NCBI GenBank assembly: GCA_946807835.1
Contig: OX327697.1
Location: 10,289,001 to 10,353,000, forward strand
Direction of reading: 5' to 3'
Source: Ailanthus altissimus
Lineage: Eukaryota; Streptophyta; Magnoliopsida; Sapindales; Simaroubaceae
Length of the DNA: 64,000 bases
The position numbers and the translations under genes are program-made. A model generated the notes under the pieces. It did no database searches and was not told the origin of the DNA. It saw only the letters and a list, made by a program, of their open reading frames with translations. Shown here in pieces: positions 1-11,713 of the stretch (the first letter of the stretch is position 1; the number at the start of each line of letters is the position of its first letter).

Positions 1-35
1 AAAAAAATTTAATGGTACTTTGTTGGGGCATAATA

Positions 36-141
36 TGTTTCAAAGGGTAATTTAATCATTGCACGTAATTATGTTAAATATAATGAAATGTTTCAAAGGG
101 TAATTTAATTATTGCACATAATTATGTTAAATATAATGAAA
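36..141. repeat. Tandem duplication, two units of 53 bp
   Basis: Two adjacent near-identical copies; the word tttcaaaggg recurs at 38 and 91 and each unit ends in ttaaatataatgaaat. The copies differ at a few bases. It lies in AT-rich DNA with no gene. Confidence 0.8.
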
Positions 142-537
142 TATTCCCTAATAGTTGGGCATTACTACCTATTTTCCAAACTAGTAGGTTTTGTTAATAT
201 TAAGCGATATCTCATGGGTATTCTTGATAATATCCCATATTGAAATTAAAATATTTTACGTAATTAAAATTGAAATTATAACATTTAAGATTTAACGTAA
301 TTAAAAATTGAAATTCTATTAGAATTTAAATCAGAATTATATAAAGGAAATAAGAAATTAAATTAATAATAAAAATTATTAAAGTCTAAAAAAAATTCAA
401 AACTAAATTTTTAGGTTTAAAATACAAATTTGTAGCAATTAGGGTCATGGGCCACAAATAGACCCAAATGTTTTAGGCTAAAATATAAATTTGGACTAAA
501 TTAGAAACATGGGTGAACATTAACCCATGTCTTGAAT

Positions 538-694
538 TTGGACTTGTGTTCGACTTGACCCATTCTAGTTCGAGTTGGGACATGGCCTGAACCGAAGAAA
601 GTCTCGTTCGAAAAAAAATTCTCTGTCCCGAACGAGACATAGGACCAATCGGGTCTTGTCCCGAACCCGACTTAATCCCGTTTGCCCACCCCTA
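538..694 (-). mobile_element. End of a hAT-like non-autonomous element
   Basis: The stretch is GC-richer than its surroundings and repeats cccgaac and gttcg motifs. It ends in tttgcccacccccta-like sequence, whose reverse complement TAGGGGTGGGCAAACGGG is the typical terminal inverted repeat of plant hAT elements. It interrupts or abuts the gypsy LTR that starts again at about 695. The opposite end and a target duplication are not visible, so it may begin left of the window or be truncated. The bases before 538 are AT-rich and unassigned. Confidence 0.5.
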
Positions 695-1689
695 ATGTTA
701 TCCTAATACTTTCTTATATGTCTATGGTAATCAGATAAAGATAAGACTCGGTAAGGTCTGATATATTAACACCATATATGTCATATATGTATATTTTTAT
801 CCTATATTAAACTCATAACTATTACACTAAGATCATATATCATTCTATCATAGGCTAAATACATAAATTCTTTTGTCGAGTTCATTATGATTTCTAAAAC
901 AATCAATTTATTGGTGAGATATAATGAAAGTATTAAGTACAGATAGAATGAACATTTCAATTTATTGAGTTCATAAAAATAAAAGAGATAATAAAATTCA
1001 AATACATATTGGGTTCAAGAGTTGCAATCCTAGATAAGTTCATGATGAATAAAAGAGTACTAAGGCAATAATTTAAAAACATCATAAAGAAACACAAAGA
1101 ATCTAAGAAAAGAAAGAGATTAAACAAGGTTGGAAGCCCTAGATCTTCATTTTCTCTTTCTAACTTGTAGCATAATTCTTCTCTTCATTATTTAATTATT
1201 GCCTTATTCTCTCTTTAAAGTTGTTTTTCCTTGTTGATCTTGCTTGTATGTCTTTTTAGCCTCTAAAAAAGCCTTATCTATACATCTTCGTAGCTTGAAG
1301 TAGGGTTTCTTTGATTCCAAGTCTAATTAGGACTTTCTACAATTTCCTCTTTTGTCACATGAACACTGTAGTGTTGGCTTCTGACCATCACGATGCTGGA
1401 CTCTCTTACTTCAGAACCCCGAGACGTTGGGTTTTGGGCATCATGATGCTGAGACCTAGAAATTTGTAGTTTGGCTTTTCGATCAAGCACCACGACGGTG
1501 GCTATAAATTGCACAACGCAATGGTTTTTGAGTTGAACATCGCAGCACTGAGCCTTTTTCTTGAATTCCCTAATTGTTTACCTAATTTCCAATATCTTTA
1601 TGATGAATGATTGGAAAACCTATCAATTATCAATTATCAAAATATTAAATTTGAGGGATGAAAATATTAAACCTAGTTAACCCTTATCA
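695..1689 (-). mobile_element. 3' LTR of Athila-like gypsy element, truncated
   Basis: On the minus strand this LTR begins TGATAAGGG at 1689, directly after a polypurine-type tract. It matches the solo LTR at 21629-22934 over long stretches (for example the segments around 720-950 and 22015-22260) and the one at 30517-31845. Its far end is cut where the hAT-like fragment ends at 694. It carries a cluster of short GC-rich words around 1370-1560 within otherwise AT-rich sequence. It forms the downstream end of the element that runs leftward from 9845. Confidence 0.7.
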
Positions 1690-2990
1690 AATACTCACAA
1701 ACTTAAGAGTTTTCTTGTCCTCGAGCAAAGGAAAAACTCTATAAATAAAATTTAAAACAAAACAAATGAATGAGTTAATTAGATAACTGATAATTGGTCT
1801 AAAATATTGTATTACGCCTACAACTCTTAAGAATCTTTAAATACTTATAAGAATTCAATATGCCCAATCATCATGCTTATCTTACCCTATAAGCAATTTG
1901 GGGGGTGTGTGTATATGTATAGTTCCTTACTGTCAATTGGATGCACCCAAAATAGTTTATGCATACAAGACTTATTAGGGTCCCTCTAACAATCCATAGC
2001 CTTGCTTTTCATAATTAATGATCAAATATGACTTTTAAAAGCTTGTAATGTGCTAGGGTACGGGTGAAGAAAAGTGGGAATATTTTAAGTTTATTTCACA
2101 CCACATCCATAATTTTCTTATTTTTTTAATTATCCAACCTTTAATTCTTTCTTGAGGATCTCCCCACACTTAATTCCTTTCTTTCTTTCTTGCTTTCTTT
2201 CTAAGCTAGAGGTAAGTGTTTTTTTTAACAGACTTCCCCAAACTTAGATTTTTACACTATTGTTGTAAGCTAGCTTTCTTAATTTTTTTCCTCGATCATG
2301 ACTTATATCCTTACATAACCCTTAACAAGATTTTTATGTTTATGGTGCGAATGGTGTTTTATGAAAGGATTTCATCAAAGGCATTGGTTTAATTGTGGTT
2401 TAGCAAAGAAAATTTATCTTTTTAGGCTTAAATAGGATGACTAAGGATAGTATTTTTATCGATAGGCTTGAAAGGCTCAGACGATCCAAAGAATGCCTAA
2501 AATCATCTACTTAGCTATGTATGCCCTAAAATTTCCCCTTAAGTACTAATCAAACAAGTTCTAGATAATTTGAGTCCCTAGGTGATTTCTTGTTGTGCAT
2601 AAATTTATTCTCGATCAGCAATTAACTTCCATAAACAACTATAGTACTTAATGTGTTTTAAGTGACTATAAATAGAATAAAATATACAATTAGACTGGTC
2701 ATATGAATAAACATAGCATCTATTAATTCTTACGATTTATAGCTTTTTTACAATCAAATTTTAATTTCTTATCATTGACTTACAATTTTTGTAACCAAAC
2801 AAAACAATTTAATCCTAAAACAGAAATCAAACCTAATATATCCATATCATGAAAAATAAATAGTTGAAAAATAAATAGCTAAAAAATAAATGTGCAAGTG
2901 TTTTCTTGCCCCCAAACTTAATTATAGCCATGCCTTCATGGCAAAAATAAAAAAAATTTAAAACGAAAACTTTCTTATGGTAAAAGTTAA
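1690..2990 (-). other. Non-coding 3' region and polypurine tract of the Athila-like element
   Basis: No open frame is seen. On the minus strand the sequence just before the LTR reads CTCGAGGACAAG followed by CTCTTAAGTTTGTGAG, which is the well-known pre-LTR context of plant Athila and Tat gypsy elements (polypurine tract 1690-1712). The remainder is AT-rich spacer containing several aagcta and ctttctttct runs. It lies between the envelope-like remnant and the 3' LTR. Confidence 0.6.
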
Positions 2991-2999
2991 ACTTTAGTC

Positions 3000-4180
3000 A
3001 TCATTCTTGTCATCCCCATCATCATCTATAGTATCCTCATTATCCTCAGTGGCTTATTATCATCATTCAGAGCGGTGGTAATGGGAGAGGTGGGATATTT
3101 TAGAGGCTGCGATAATGTTCTGGTGTTCATTTAAAAATATTTTAGTGAAATCCATAGCACTCTTGATGTGTTGCCTAATGCGCGCACCACCGCTGATGAG
3201 TAATAAAGTCTTGTTGGTGTATTATGAATGCCCTATCTAATTGTGTAAGGTGCTCGCCTGTTGACAAAGGTTGAGATGAAGATGGGACAACTGAAAACAG
3301 TCTCTGTCTAAGAGCTACTAAAATTAGGCCCTACTGGCCACCACTATCTTGGAAATGGGATATGGTGTTACTATCTAATACATGTGCAGGATGTAACAGG
3401 TCCGCAAAAGGTCACACTAAACTCTAGTCTGAAAGCACTGTGATATAAGATGGGCAGTAGAAGCTTATCTTTGTCTATGGAATGCTGTGGAAGATGTTAT
3501 CCTTAATGACTTTATCGATGTCAATTGTCCTTCCGATGAAGATGGCGTAAAGTAGAATGGCATGATGCTTGGTCATACTGCTGACATGTATGACCAACAT
3601 AAGACATACTGCAATGAAATAGTGCCACTCCTTAGTCTCTCAGCTCATGAATCTGACAAGAAAATACACTTGTGAGCTTCTAGACATCTTCTATTTGACT
3701 TTTTCGATCCCTAAGTACTAGATAATGGCCGTATAATCTGGCTCCTTCTATAACTCATGATAATCATTGCGTAAGATGCTCGATAGGTTGAAAAAGTAAT
3801 TGATGGTGGCGCTTGTGATGGTTACATCTTAGCCGCTAACTTTCACCTTCAAATCTTGGTGTTCGGGAGCATTGGTGTAGAATTCCTGGACAACTAGAAG
3901 AATTGTTGCTTCCATATAAGCACATTGCTTTTGTCAACCCTTTCATTGATGATTCACTCAATATTTAAGAATTGACCCTCTGGGATGCTGAACCTCATTT
4001 TGGAATGGTGGTTCTCATGACCAATGATTGTGTATGTCATTCAAATGCCTCTTGAGATACGAATTTAATTGTATCATAATTGGTGGATGCTGGTGCTAAA
4101 GTTCAATGGGGCCATTTGGTAATGAAATAGTACTTGAAAAAATTTTGCACTCCTAAATCTCAAATCAGTGATTTTTTCCC
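3000..4180 (-). pseudogene. Envelope-like or accessory ORF remnant of Athila-like element
   Basis: The minus strand translates, with stops and frame changes, into a protein resembling the plant retrotransposon accessory domain often labelled putative plant transposon protein. Recognisable pieces include EWHYFIAVCLMLVIHVSSMT and HHAILLYAIFIGRTIDIDKV, followed by a stretch on the pattern of IHSSI and LLLPISYHSAF. Position after pol and before the 3' LTR fits the downstream ORF of Athila elements. No frame is long enough to be functional. The family name is from recall of the motif, not from a search. Confidence 0.5.
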
Positions 4181-4650
4181 AAAATTGATGAAACAGACTT
4201 TTGGCATTCTTGGCTCGATTTTTGGCTTTTAATGAAATTGGTGTGTTGATTGTGAGTGATTTTATGTTCTTGATGCTTTTTTAGTTTGATTTGGTACTGA
4301 ATTAGCTGCATTTTGGTTGATTTTTTAGGGATTGGGATTTTAGAGTTTTAGAGGCATATTTTAGGTTTTTAAAGAAAGTGAGAAAATAAAGGTTCTTTTT
4401 AAGGATTTTGTGTTGTTTTTCAAAGTAACGTCGCGGCACTGGGTTTTGCGCACTCGATGCTTAGACCTGAAAAGATTAGGGTTCTTACCTAGTCCTCATC
4501 ATTATGGTGCTAGCCTTTAAGCGTTATAATGCTAATATCTCTAACTTTAACTCCATAGCATTGAATTCTTATGGTAATAGCTCTGAGCTCAACTCAACAC
4601 TTATCGTCATTGTTTTCATAAAAGGAAAAAAAATGTTAAACTAAAAAGGA
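4181..4650 (-). other. Non-coding part of the Athila-like element
   Basis: No coding frame is recognised. This is where reverse transcriptase, RNase H and integrase should lie in a full element, but no such motif was found, so those domains appear to have been deleted. A GC-rich islet (gtcgcggcactggg at about 4431) resembles islets found in the LTRs of this window. Confidence 0.4.
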
Positions 4651-5510
4651 TACTTTACCTGAGTTGCCTTCCAAGAATCACTTGATTCAATGTTGTCAGC
4701 TTGACGTAGTGCTCTCTCTTCTATGGTAGCTGGAATTGTATGTCTGAGGTATGTTACCAATGAAACTTTAGTTTGTGCATATGATTGTTGATATTCTACT
4801 TCTTAGGCTTTTAAGGCTCCAAACTGAAGTTGTTAAAAGGTGGTTCTAACCATTTTGTCTTGAGTTTCCCAAAAACTGGTTTTATCATGGATCGTAAGAA
4901 TTTACCATACTAACTTATATCTTTTTGTTTCTCTATGATGGTTTTGTTACACCCCTTCTTTTTCTTTATTTTGCATAGCCTTGCCTTTTATAGGTATAGC
5001 TTCATAATACCTCTATCACCTTTAATTTTTTGGGTAGTTCATCATTCGGTTGCATCAAATCAATCCAAAAATTGTCTGCTAATTTAGATGGAAGTTTTAT
5101 TTTCTTGAAGACTTTGAAAGTTACCTCATCATCTTAAATTCTCATTGTGAGCTCCATTTTTTGTACATCGATTATTATCTGTCCTATGACTAGGAACGGT
5201 CTTCCCATAATGATTAGAATCTATTTATCTTCTTCTATATCAAACACAATAAAATCTACAAGAAAGATAAATTTTTCAACGTTTACCAAAACATTCTTTA
5301 TGATGCCCCTTGGGCATGTTAATAAGTGATCGGTTAGCTTGGTTTCCCCCAAACTTAGTTTCTTATAGATTGACAGTGACATTAGATTAATACTAGCTCT
5401 AAGATCAAAAAGTGTTTTACCAAATAATCTATTACTGATTGTACATGGTATAATAAAACTCATTGGATTCTCGAGCTTTGGTGGCAATTTATTTTAGAGG
5501 ATTACACTAC
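4651..5510 (-). pseudogene. Athila-like pol remnant: aspartic protease and linker
   Basis: An open minus-strand frame at 5487-5221 encodes a retropepsin-like domain: PPKLENPMSFIIPCTISN, then FGKTLFDLRASINLMSLSIY, where the catalytic D-S/T-G is replaced by DLRAS. Downstream, in broken frames, come IIMGRPFLVI, IDVQKMELTMRI and DEVTFKVFKK, which is the typical connector between protease and reverse transcriptase in this lineage (GRPFLAT, DV..GELTMRV). Homology fades by about 4650 and no reverse transcriptase follows. The active-site change and stops make it non-functional. Confidence 0.7.
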
Positions 5511-5838
5511 ACTCTTCTGTTAATGCCATTGTCTAGAATCATTTATACGTCTTTTCTTGAATAGAATGGCTTTTATGAATTTGACATAGTTAGGTATTTG
5601 CTTTAATGCTTCTGCAAAAGAAATGTTGATATGCAGTTTCTTGAATATTTTAAAAAATTTAGAAAATTGTGTTTCTATTTTCTTCTTTTAGAGGCATTGA
5701 GGAAGAGGCGGTGTTGATACATTTGGGTTGGGCTTGCTTTCTAGTGCCTCTAGTTCCTTTTCTTCTATTAGGATCTCTTCTTGTATTTGGTCTTTTTCTT
5801 TACCAGAGATCTTTTCTTGCAGGGATGTTTCCACATTA

Positions 5839-5843
5839 GTTAG
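5839..5843. repeat. Target site duplication GTTAG, left copy
   Basis: GTTAG here and at 7929-7933 flank the TG...CA element between them, a 5 bp duplication as made by LTR retrotransposon integrase. Confidence 0.75.
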
Positions 5844-7928
5844 TGTTATAGTTGGTGCTTACGTGTCATCCATAAATGTATATATATTTGTGTATTTATA
5901 CAAGTGTACATTCTCATTAAATCGTTAATACTTATTTATATGGTATTATGCAATGTAACGTTACAAACATTGTAGATCTGAAGGAGTTCGGATCAGATCT
6001 AAAGGAGTTTAGATAAGGACTCATAGTTAGCCACGCTGAGAGATATAAATGTTAAATGTTAGCACAGCTAAGGGTTAACTAGTTATAATACTCAGCACAT
6101 CCAAGAGTTGGAGCCTTGTCTATAATAAAACATAGACCTGAGAATATACTAGTAACTGCATAGTTGCAAGAGTTATAATCGAGTGCCAAACAATGCTAGT
6201 TGCGCAAGTATGTTCTCTAATAATTATCCCGATCTATTTCTACCGATTCGAGTCTGTTGGTTGATACCTTAAATATAGATCAACATATGTCGTACCTATA
6301 GAGTATAGATGGTCGTTCTTAGCCGACCATGAGCTTGAAGCTCGTATTGACTGGTATCCAATTAGAACTGGATATGAGACAGACTTACGAGAGCCGCCGA
6401 TAAACACCCAATGTAAGCTGTCAACGGAGGGTCCTCTCGAGTTGAGTAGTATACGTGGTCCTTTGACCTGAGTGCTACGATAGGCTTGTAAGTGATCCAC
6501 CATACTTTAGTTCCACGCATGTCACAGACCTTTTATAGTGTGACCGCTGGGTATGGTTTGATGCTTATAGAGTCCGGTGTGTACAGATATGGGATCCGTC
6601 AGCTCGCATAAGGAGTTAGGTATCCAGATGCTTCGAAACTGTATCTCAGAAAGTCTTGTGGCCACAAGCAATCATCTCGAGAAATAGTTTTATCAGGGTT
6701 GAACAATATGGCAAAAGAGTTTGTGCATATTGTTTAGTGATATACAAGTCTGGAGATAGGACATGGATGAGCAAAAGGATATTTGACGGTGATAATCTAT
6801 ATCCCCAGCACATCCAGGATATCATGATGGAATGACTATATGTATGCGTTGTAACCTCAACTTACATGGTTCAATGCGTTGATTTGTATATCTATGATGT
6901 GTACGTGGGGCATTACTCATGGACTCATGGAATAGTTCCATTTGACAAATAAGGCGTAGGACTTAAGGAGTCCCGCGATATGGAGTGTACTCGTTGTGCA
7001 CTGAGGCAACGTGCCAGATTAAATTGTTTAATCCTATAATATTCAGCACTCCACGGGAATGCGTGCGTGTCAGTATTTAAGTGTTAAATATAACAATTAG
7101 TTAATAATTACTATTTACTAATTGTATTATGACACGTGACGTATTGTGGACTCTCAGTTGAATTTACCCATGTGTGGGATTTGGTGGAACCTACTAAGAG
7201 ATAAACTTGGTAACTATTCATGAGGAGCAAAATGGTTATTTCTCACTTTGATTATTTAATAGTTAAATAATCAAAATATCTTTCTTATTATATTATATAA
7301 TATATTATTATTATATTATTATTATTATTATATAATATATTATATTATATATTATTATTATATTATATATATATATATATATAAAGAGAAAGAGTGAGAG
7401 ATGAGAGGTGTGGGTGGGTGGCCATTTGGCCGAGAAAGAGAAAGAAAAAATAGAGAGGAAGAAGAGAAGAAGAAGGATAAGTAGAAGGAAAAAAATAGGG
7501 AAAATGAAATTGTTTCATTTTTCTCTATGCTTCTAATTGAAGCAATTGTAGATTGCTTCAAACTCTCTATTTCTTATCCTTTTGGAAAAAATGATATAAA
7601 TACACACCCGGCCATTTTGGGGATTAAGAGTTAATTCCGTGCTAGATATGGGACTGCTGTTCTAGCTCACCAAGCCCACCGTGTTGGTGACTAGAACTGC
7701 CTACGAGTTGGTCTCCATGCGGACTCTAGGGATATACGTATATAATGTTATACGTTGAGGTGAGTTCTCAATCTAACTAATATATTAATATGATTAATAT
7801 ATTTAATTATTGTGTTTATTGTTTAATTTATACGCTTCCGCCTCGTAGAATATGTATGTGATACGTATTTAGGCAATAGACACAATAGCACATGCATACA
7901 CCCACGTGTCTTAGATCCTTCGCCAACA
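5844..7928 (+). mobile_element. Solo LTR, large-LTR family, copy 1 (2085 bp)
   Basis: The element starts TGTTATAGTTGG, ends CCTTCGCCAACA and is bounded by GTTAG on both sides, so it is a complete insertion into the gag-pol spacer of the Athila-like element. It aligns over most of its length with the copies at 32273-34951 and (reverse strand) 52901-55200. It contains no gag or pol, no primer site and no second LTR, hence a solo LTR rather than a whole element. A TA-rich microsatellite lies at 7270-7385, followed by a GA-rich purine tract. Short open frames inside it are not conserved as proteins. Confidence 0.75.
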
Positions 7929-7933
7929 GTTAG
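7929..7933. repeat. Target site duplication GTTAG, right copy
   Basis: Matches 5839-5843 exactly and follows the CCAACA end of the inserted solo LTR. Confidence 0.75.
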
Positions 7934-9250
7934 AAGTTCTATTCTACTTCTCTAGGTGATCGTTTGGCATTATTCTCTTTCTCCTCTTAGATTCACCTCA
8001 GTGTTGCTAGATAATAAACCACATAGACGTTTGTTTAATTTTAATGCTAGTTGTCCAACTTGAATCTCCAAGTTTCATAGTAAAGGCGCTTGGCTTCAGA
8101 AATGTTGGTCTGTCTTAGTCATATATTGTATCAATAAATCTTTTAGAGCTAACTTCTTCTCTTGTTCTTGTGGTTATGTTGGGAACCCTAAAGGATTTAT
8201 AGGCCTTGATGATTGCCCTTAATTGTTACTCCAAAAGAAGTTATGATGATTATCTCACCTCGGATTATAGAAATTTAAATGGGGTTATTTTGTTACCTAT
8301 TAAAATTCTCCATATATTGTGTTGTCTCCAAAAACTAGTTATTCATATGGTTATCTTCATCAAAATCATAGGCTACGTTTTAAGCTTCGTAGCATTTACT
8401 CTTATTATATTGAACTTCTTTGGCAACATATTAACTTGAGCAACAAGTGTGGTAAATGCTTCTTTGTCATGGATTCCTACAACCTTCCTTGAGGTAACTC
8501 TCTCGATTAGGTACTGATAACTACTTAATATCATCTCTTCTAATAGATCATATGCTTCATATATGGATTTTTTCATTAATTCTCCTTGAGTGGTTGCATC
8601 AACAATAGTTCTCAAGCATCCAACTAGTCCATTATAGAATGTTTGGACTAGTAACCATTTAGGAACTCTATGATAATGATACTTTCACAATATATACTTG
8701 AACCTTTCCCATGCTTTATATGATAATTCTCCATTAAACTGAACATTATGGTAATGTCATTCCTCATCTTGACTGTCTTTGCTGATGGAAAAAATTTATC
8801 CAAAATATTTTTAGCTAAGTTATCCCATTTAGCTGTGGAACTGGATGGTAGTGATATTAACCAACTCTTTACTTTGCCCCTTAGTAAGAAGGGAAATAAC
8901 ATCAATATGTTGGCATCGTCGCATTCTTTTTTACATTTAAATGTATCATAAATCTCTATAAAATTTATGATATACTCATTAAGATTATCATATGGTGAGC
9001 CGCTGAACTTCACAGAATCTTTCAACATCTTAATTATGCTTTGCTTGATCTTGAAGTTATTTGTATTAACAGTTGGTCTATGATCCCATCTACTGTAGGC
9101 ATTACATATTCTTTTAAAGATCTTTGTGCTTCTGCTACTATCGAATTCTAAATTTTTGCTGTAATCCATAGCTACTGCTTTGTTGTATTCTCTACGTAGT
9201 CTATGGAATATTTTTTCAATCTTAGGATCAAAAGAAGCTAAGTTAGCACT
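7934..9250 (-). pseudogene. Athila-like gag remnant
   Basis: The frame at 9169-8648 and the frame at 8615-8373 together give a retrotransposon gag of the Athila lineage. Recognisable pieces are LLRGKVKSWLISLPSSS, AKNILDKFFPSAKTVKMRND (gag core), then IVDATTQGELMKKSIYEAYD and LLEEMILSSYQY (the family's MNKT..EAY.L.E.MA.N.YQW segment) and AFTTLVAQVNMLPKKFN. Stops and a frame change separate the two parts. Gag packages element RNA in the source element; this copy cannot. The segment left of 8373 is frame-broken and leads to the solo LTR insertion at 7928. Confidence 0.75.
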
Positions 9251-9384
9251 TTTTGATCTACATGAACTGTTGAAAATAAATCTACAATAATAAAAAAAAT
9301 TGAATTAAAAATAAGATAATTTGGTGTTAATATTAGCAAAAGAATAACTTTTAAAATCCTTAGTAACGAAGTAAAAAAACTTAT

Positions 9385-9845
9385 TACATATTTTTTACTT
9401 AAGTGCAAGTACACACTATCGAAACAAGTAATATAGGAATTGAGTCCAAATATCATTTTCACAGAGAATTTGTTTAATATATTCTTTACTAAGTACTAAA
9501 ATTAGAACTTCTTACTTTATTCAAACAAACGTAAAATTGATTTGAAGCTGGAGTAATTTAACCTAATTAAACAAGACAAAAAAAAACTAAACAAATAAAT
9601 TGATTCACTAGCGAAGAAAGAACTTAATATTACAACTTATTCCCTCATACATCACTGAATCAATTGCTCTCTTATCTTAATCCCCTCAATTATGAATTAT
9701 TTCTTAATTTTTAATTTTTTTATAAACTTTTGTCAATGGTCGAATGATTATATCTTATCATAACAATTACTTATATATTTATAATAATCGAATGAAAATA
9801 AGACTCATTAATATCTGATCTATTAGTCCATGGCAATATTAGGAC
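9385..9845 (-). mobile_element. 5' LTR of Athila-like element, truncated
   Basis: Sequence from gtgcaagtacacactatcg onward matches the ends of the LTRs at 21629 and 30517 (cgcaagtacatgctatcgta, agcgcaagcacacactattg) and continues with the family's ataagactcatt segment near 9797. Similarity stops near 9845, so roughly two thirds of the LTR is missing. It marks the upstream end of the minus-strand element whose gag starts at 9169. Confidence 0.6.
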
Positions 9846-10560
9846 AAAGCAACAAAAGAAAATTTACCTGAAAACAATTTAGAATTACATTATTTTGTTA
9901 CTAAAATTGAAACTTGTAAACGTATGTTAAAATTAAATTTCACTCAGATATGAGCACAGCACCAAAAAGAAAGAAAAAAAAATGAGAGACAATTTTCTGA
10001 GATCATGAATACAGCAAGTTCTTCATTGCCATGCCATGATCACCGGATTTGCATTTCGCTATTTCATTTCCATTTTATTCATTTGCTTTCTATATTTTGT
10101 ACATAGAATGTTTTCACCAGTTAGTATACAAGATTGCTTTTGCTACTTCAAAGTAAAGATTTTTTTAAAAAAATAAAATAAAATACAAGAAAAACAACTA
10201 TTTAAAAAACCTAATACATGAGAAAGAAGTAATTAAAACCAGCTTGACTAAACAAAAGAATCCATAGACGAGAATCTTTTTTTGATTGGTCCTCCACGTG
10301 TAACCTCCATAACAATGTTGATAAGAAAATCTTGTTCTTCCTGCAACAATAATCACAAGAACAAGAATAATGAAAAGGGAAAAAATCACTCAACAAAGTT
10401 AATAAATCTAAAGTGTGCGTGTGGAACTGAAAGTATTTCAAGAAACATTCTAGAATGGCTATTTAGCATTCCAAGACACATTTGATAAATTACAATACAA
10501 AGAAATTAAAAAGCAAACAGCTAAATGATTCGGTAATGTTCTGGAAAATTCAGAGTCATC
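9846..10560. other. AT-rich intergenic stretch, possible downstream part of the small gene
   Basis: No frame with recognisable homology. On the minus strand a splice acceptor-like TTGTTGCAG occurs near 10342-10350, which could belong to a 3' exon of the small candidate gene at 10561-10740. Confidence 0.3.
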
Positions 10561-10740
10561 TCAAAGGAAGTAACTTTTAACATCGGAAGAAACACCAACA
10601 CAGAATATGATGGATTCATACTGGACGAACATCAGCGGTGGCAACGAACTGAGGGTTGTTTCAGCAGGAGGAGGGAAGATTCTACAAGGAACTGTACAGA
10701 TTCTTCTTAGTAAACTAGCCGTTGCTTGACACAGATACAT
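10561..10740 (-). CDS. Candidate small protein, 59 residues, unknown
   Basis: I do not recognise this family with certainty. A 59-codon frame starts at the ATG at 10738-10740 (MYLCQATASLLRRICTVPCR) and ends at the TGA at 10561. The N-terminus is arginine-bearing, free of acidic residues and followed by a proline run and a hydrophobic middle, which would suit a short organelle-targeted peptide. Context supports a transcription unit: on the minus strand a TATTTATA box near 10810, then a CT-rich stretch (10781-10798) typical of plant 5' leaders, then a GAAACT repeat leader. A longer frame from 10866 runs through the TATA and CT tract and is unlikely to be the true start. It could equally be a non-coding transcript. 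Confidence 0.3.
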   Translation of the reverse strand: MYLCQATASLLRRICTVPCRIFPPPAETTLSSLPPLMFVQYESIIFCVGVSSDVKSYFL

Positions 10741-10780
10741 ATTTGTTGCCGTTTCAGTTTCAGTTTCAGTTTCAGCCACC

Positions 10781-10825
10781 GAGAGAGAGAGAGAGAGCAG
10801 ATGTGTATAAATATGAGGGTGTACA
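10781..10825 (-). promoter_or_regulatory. Possible core promoter of the small candidate gene
   Basis: Minus strand reads CATATTTATACAC followed after about 10 bases by CTCTCTCTCTCTCTCGG. A TATA-like box followed by a pyrimidine patch is a common plant core promoter layout. Predicted from pattern only. Confidence 0.3.
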
Positions 10826-10910
10826 GGCTCATCTAAAGTTAAGAATTCGAATCTTGAGAGAATCAAAGAGTTTTATGTTTTTCTATTTATTAGAATTAGT
10901 TGCAATTTGA

Positions 10911-11713
10911 TGGTTACTTGTAATTTAAAAAAAAAATAAAAAAATTAAACGGTCAAATCTTTAAACCCAGAATCGTGAAGATGTGGGGTTGTTTGGCAAA
11001 TGCGTTAACGATTCCTCGTCAGTTAGTGTTTAATAAGACGCCGGTTAATTACTAAATGTTGTCCCCCCACTACAACCATGCCCAAAAATATCCTCGCGGT
11101 AGTCTTTCTTAATTAATTTGAATCATTTTACGTCAATCTTAAAATCTATTGTTAATTTAGAGTAATGCTTTATTTTATTTACGTAGTTGGGATCTCAATT
11201 GATTTGAAATTTAATATATTTATTATTAAAGGATATTATATAACTGCTGTTTTGATAAAAATAAATTAATTAATTAATATTACTTAACAAATGATAATTA
11301 TTAATTGATCATCAATTTGTATCTCAATTAGGTAAGAATAGCACTACTCATTAATTTATGATTAATTTTGAGCTTAGATTCAATCTCAATTGATCATGAA
11401 AATCTTCTAATTACAATATAAATAAATTTGTAATTGTAATGTAATATTTTTTTTAAAAGAAAAAAAAATCATCTTTTAAACTATTTTATATGTGTCTAGG
11501 TGACGGGCCTAATGCCCGAGTCCAAAAAAATTGAAGCTATGTCGGTTTCTTGCTGTAGAACATTTTTCTGCGATGTGAGCCAGCTGAATGCTAGGCCTAG
11601 GCTTAGGTAAGCCCATAAGTCCGTCTTATCACAAGCTGAACTAGAAGTCTAAACCAGTTTCTTTGAACTTTTTATTTTTTGTAATTACATGACTATTGAA
11701 AAGATAAAAATGG
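10911..11713. other. AT-rich intergenic DNA
   Basis: No recognisable gene or repeat boundary. Contains homopolymer A and T runs and a short GC-richer patch at 11505-11640 without an open frame. Confidence 0.4.

Noticed and set aside
6240..6503. 87-codon minus-strand frame inside solo LTR copy 1
   Set aside because: The corresponding region in the other LTR copies is not open and no domain is recognisable, so it is a chance frame in non-coding LTR sequence.
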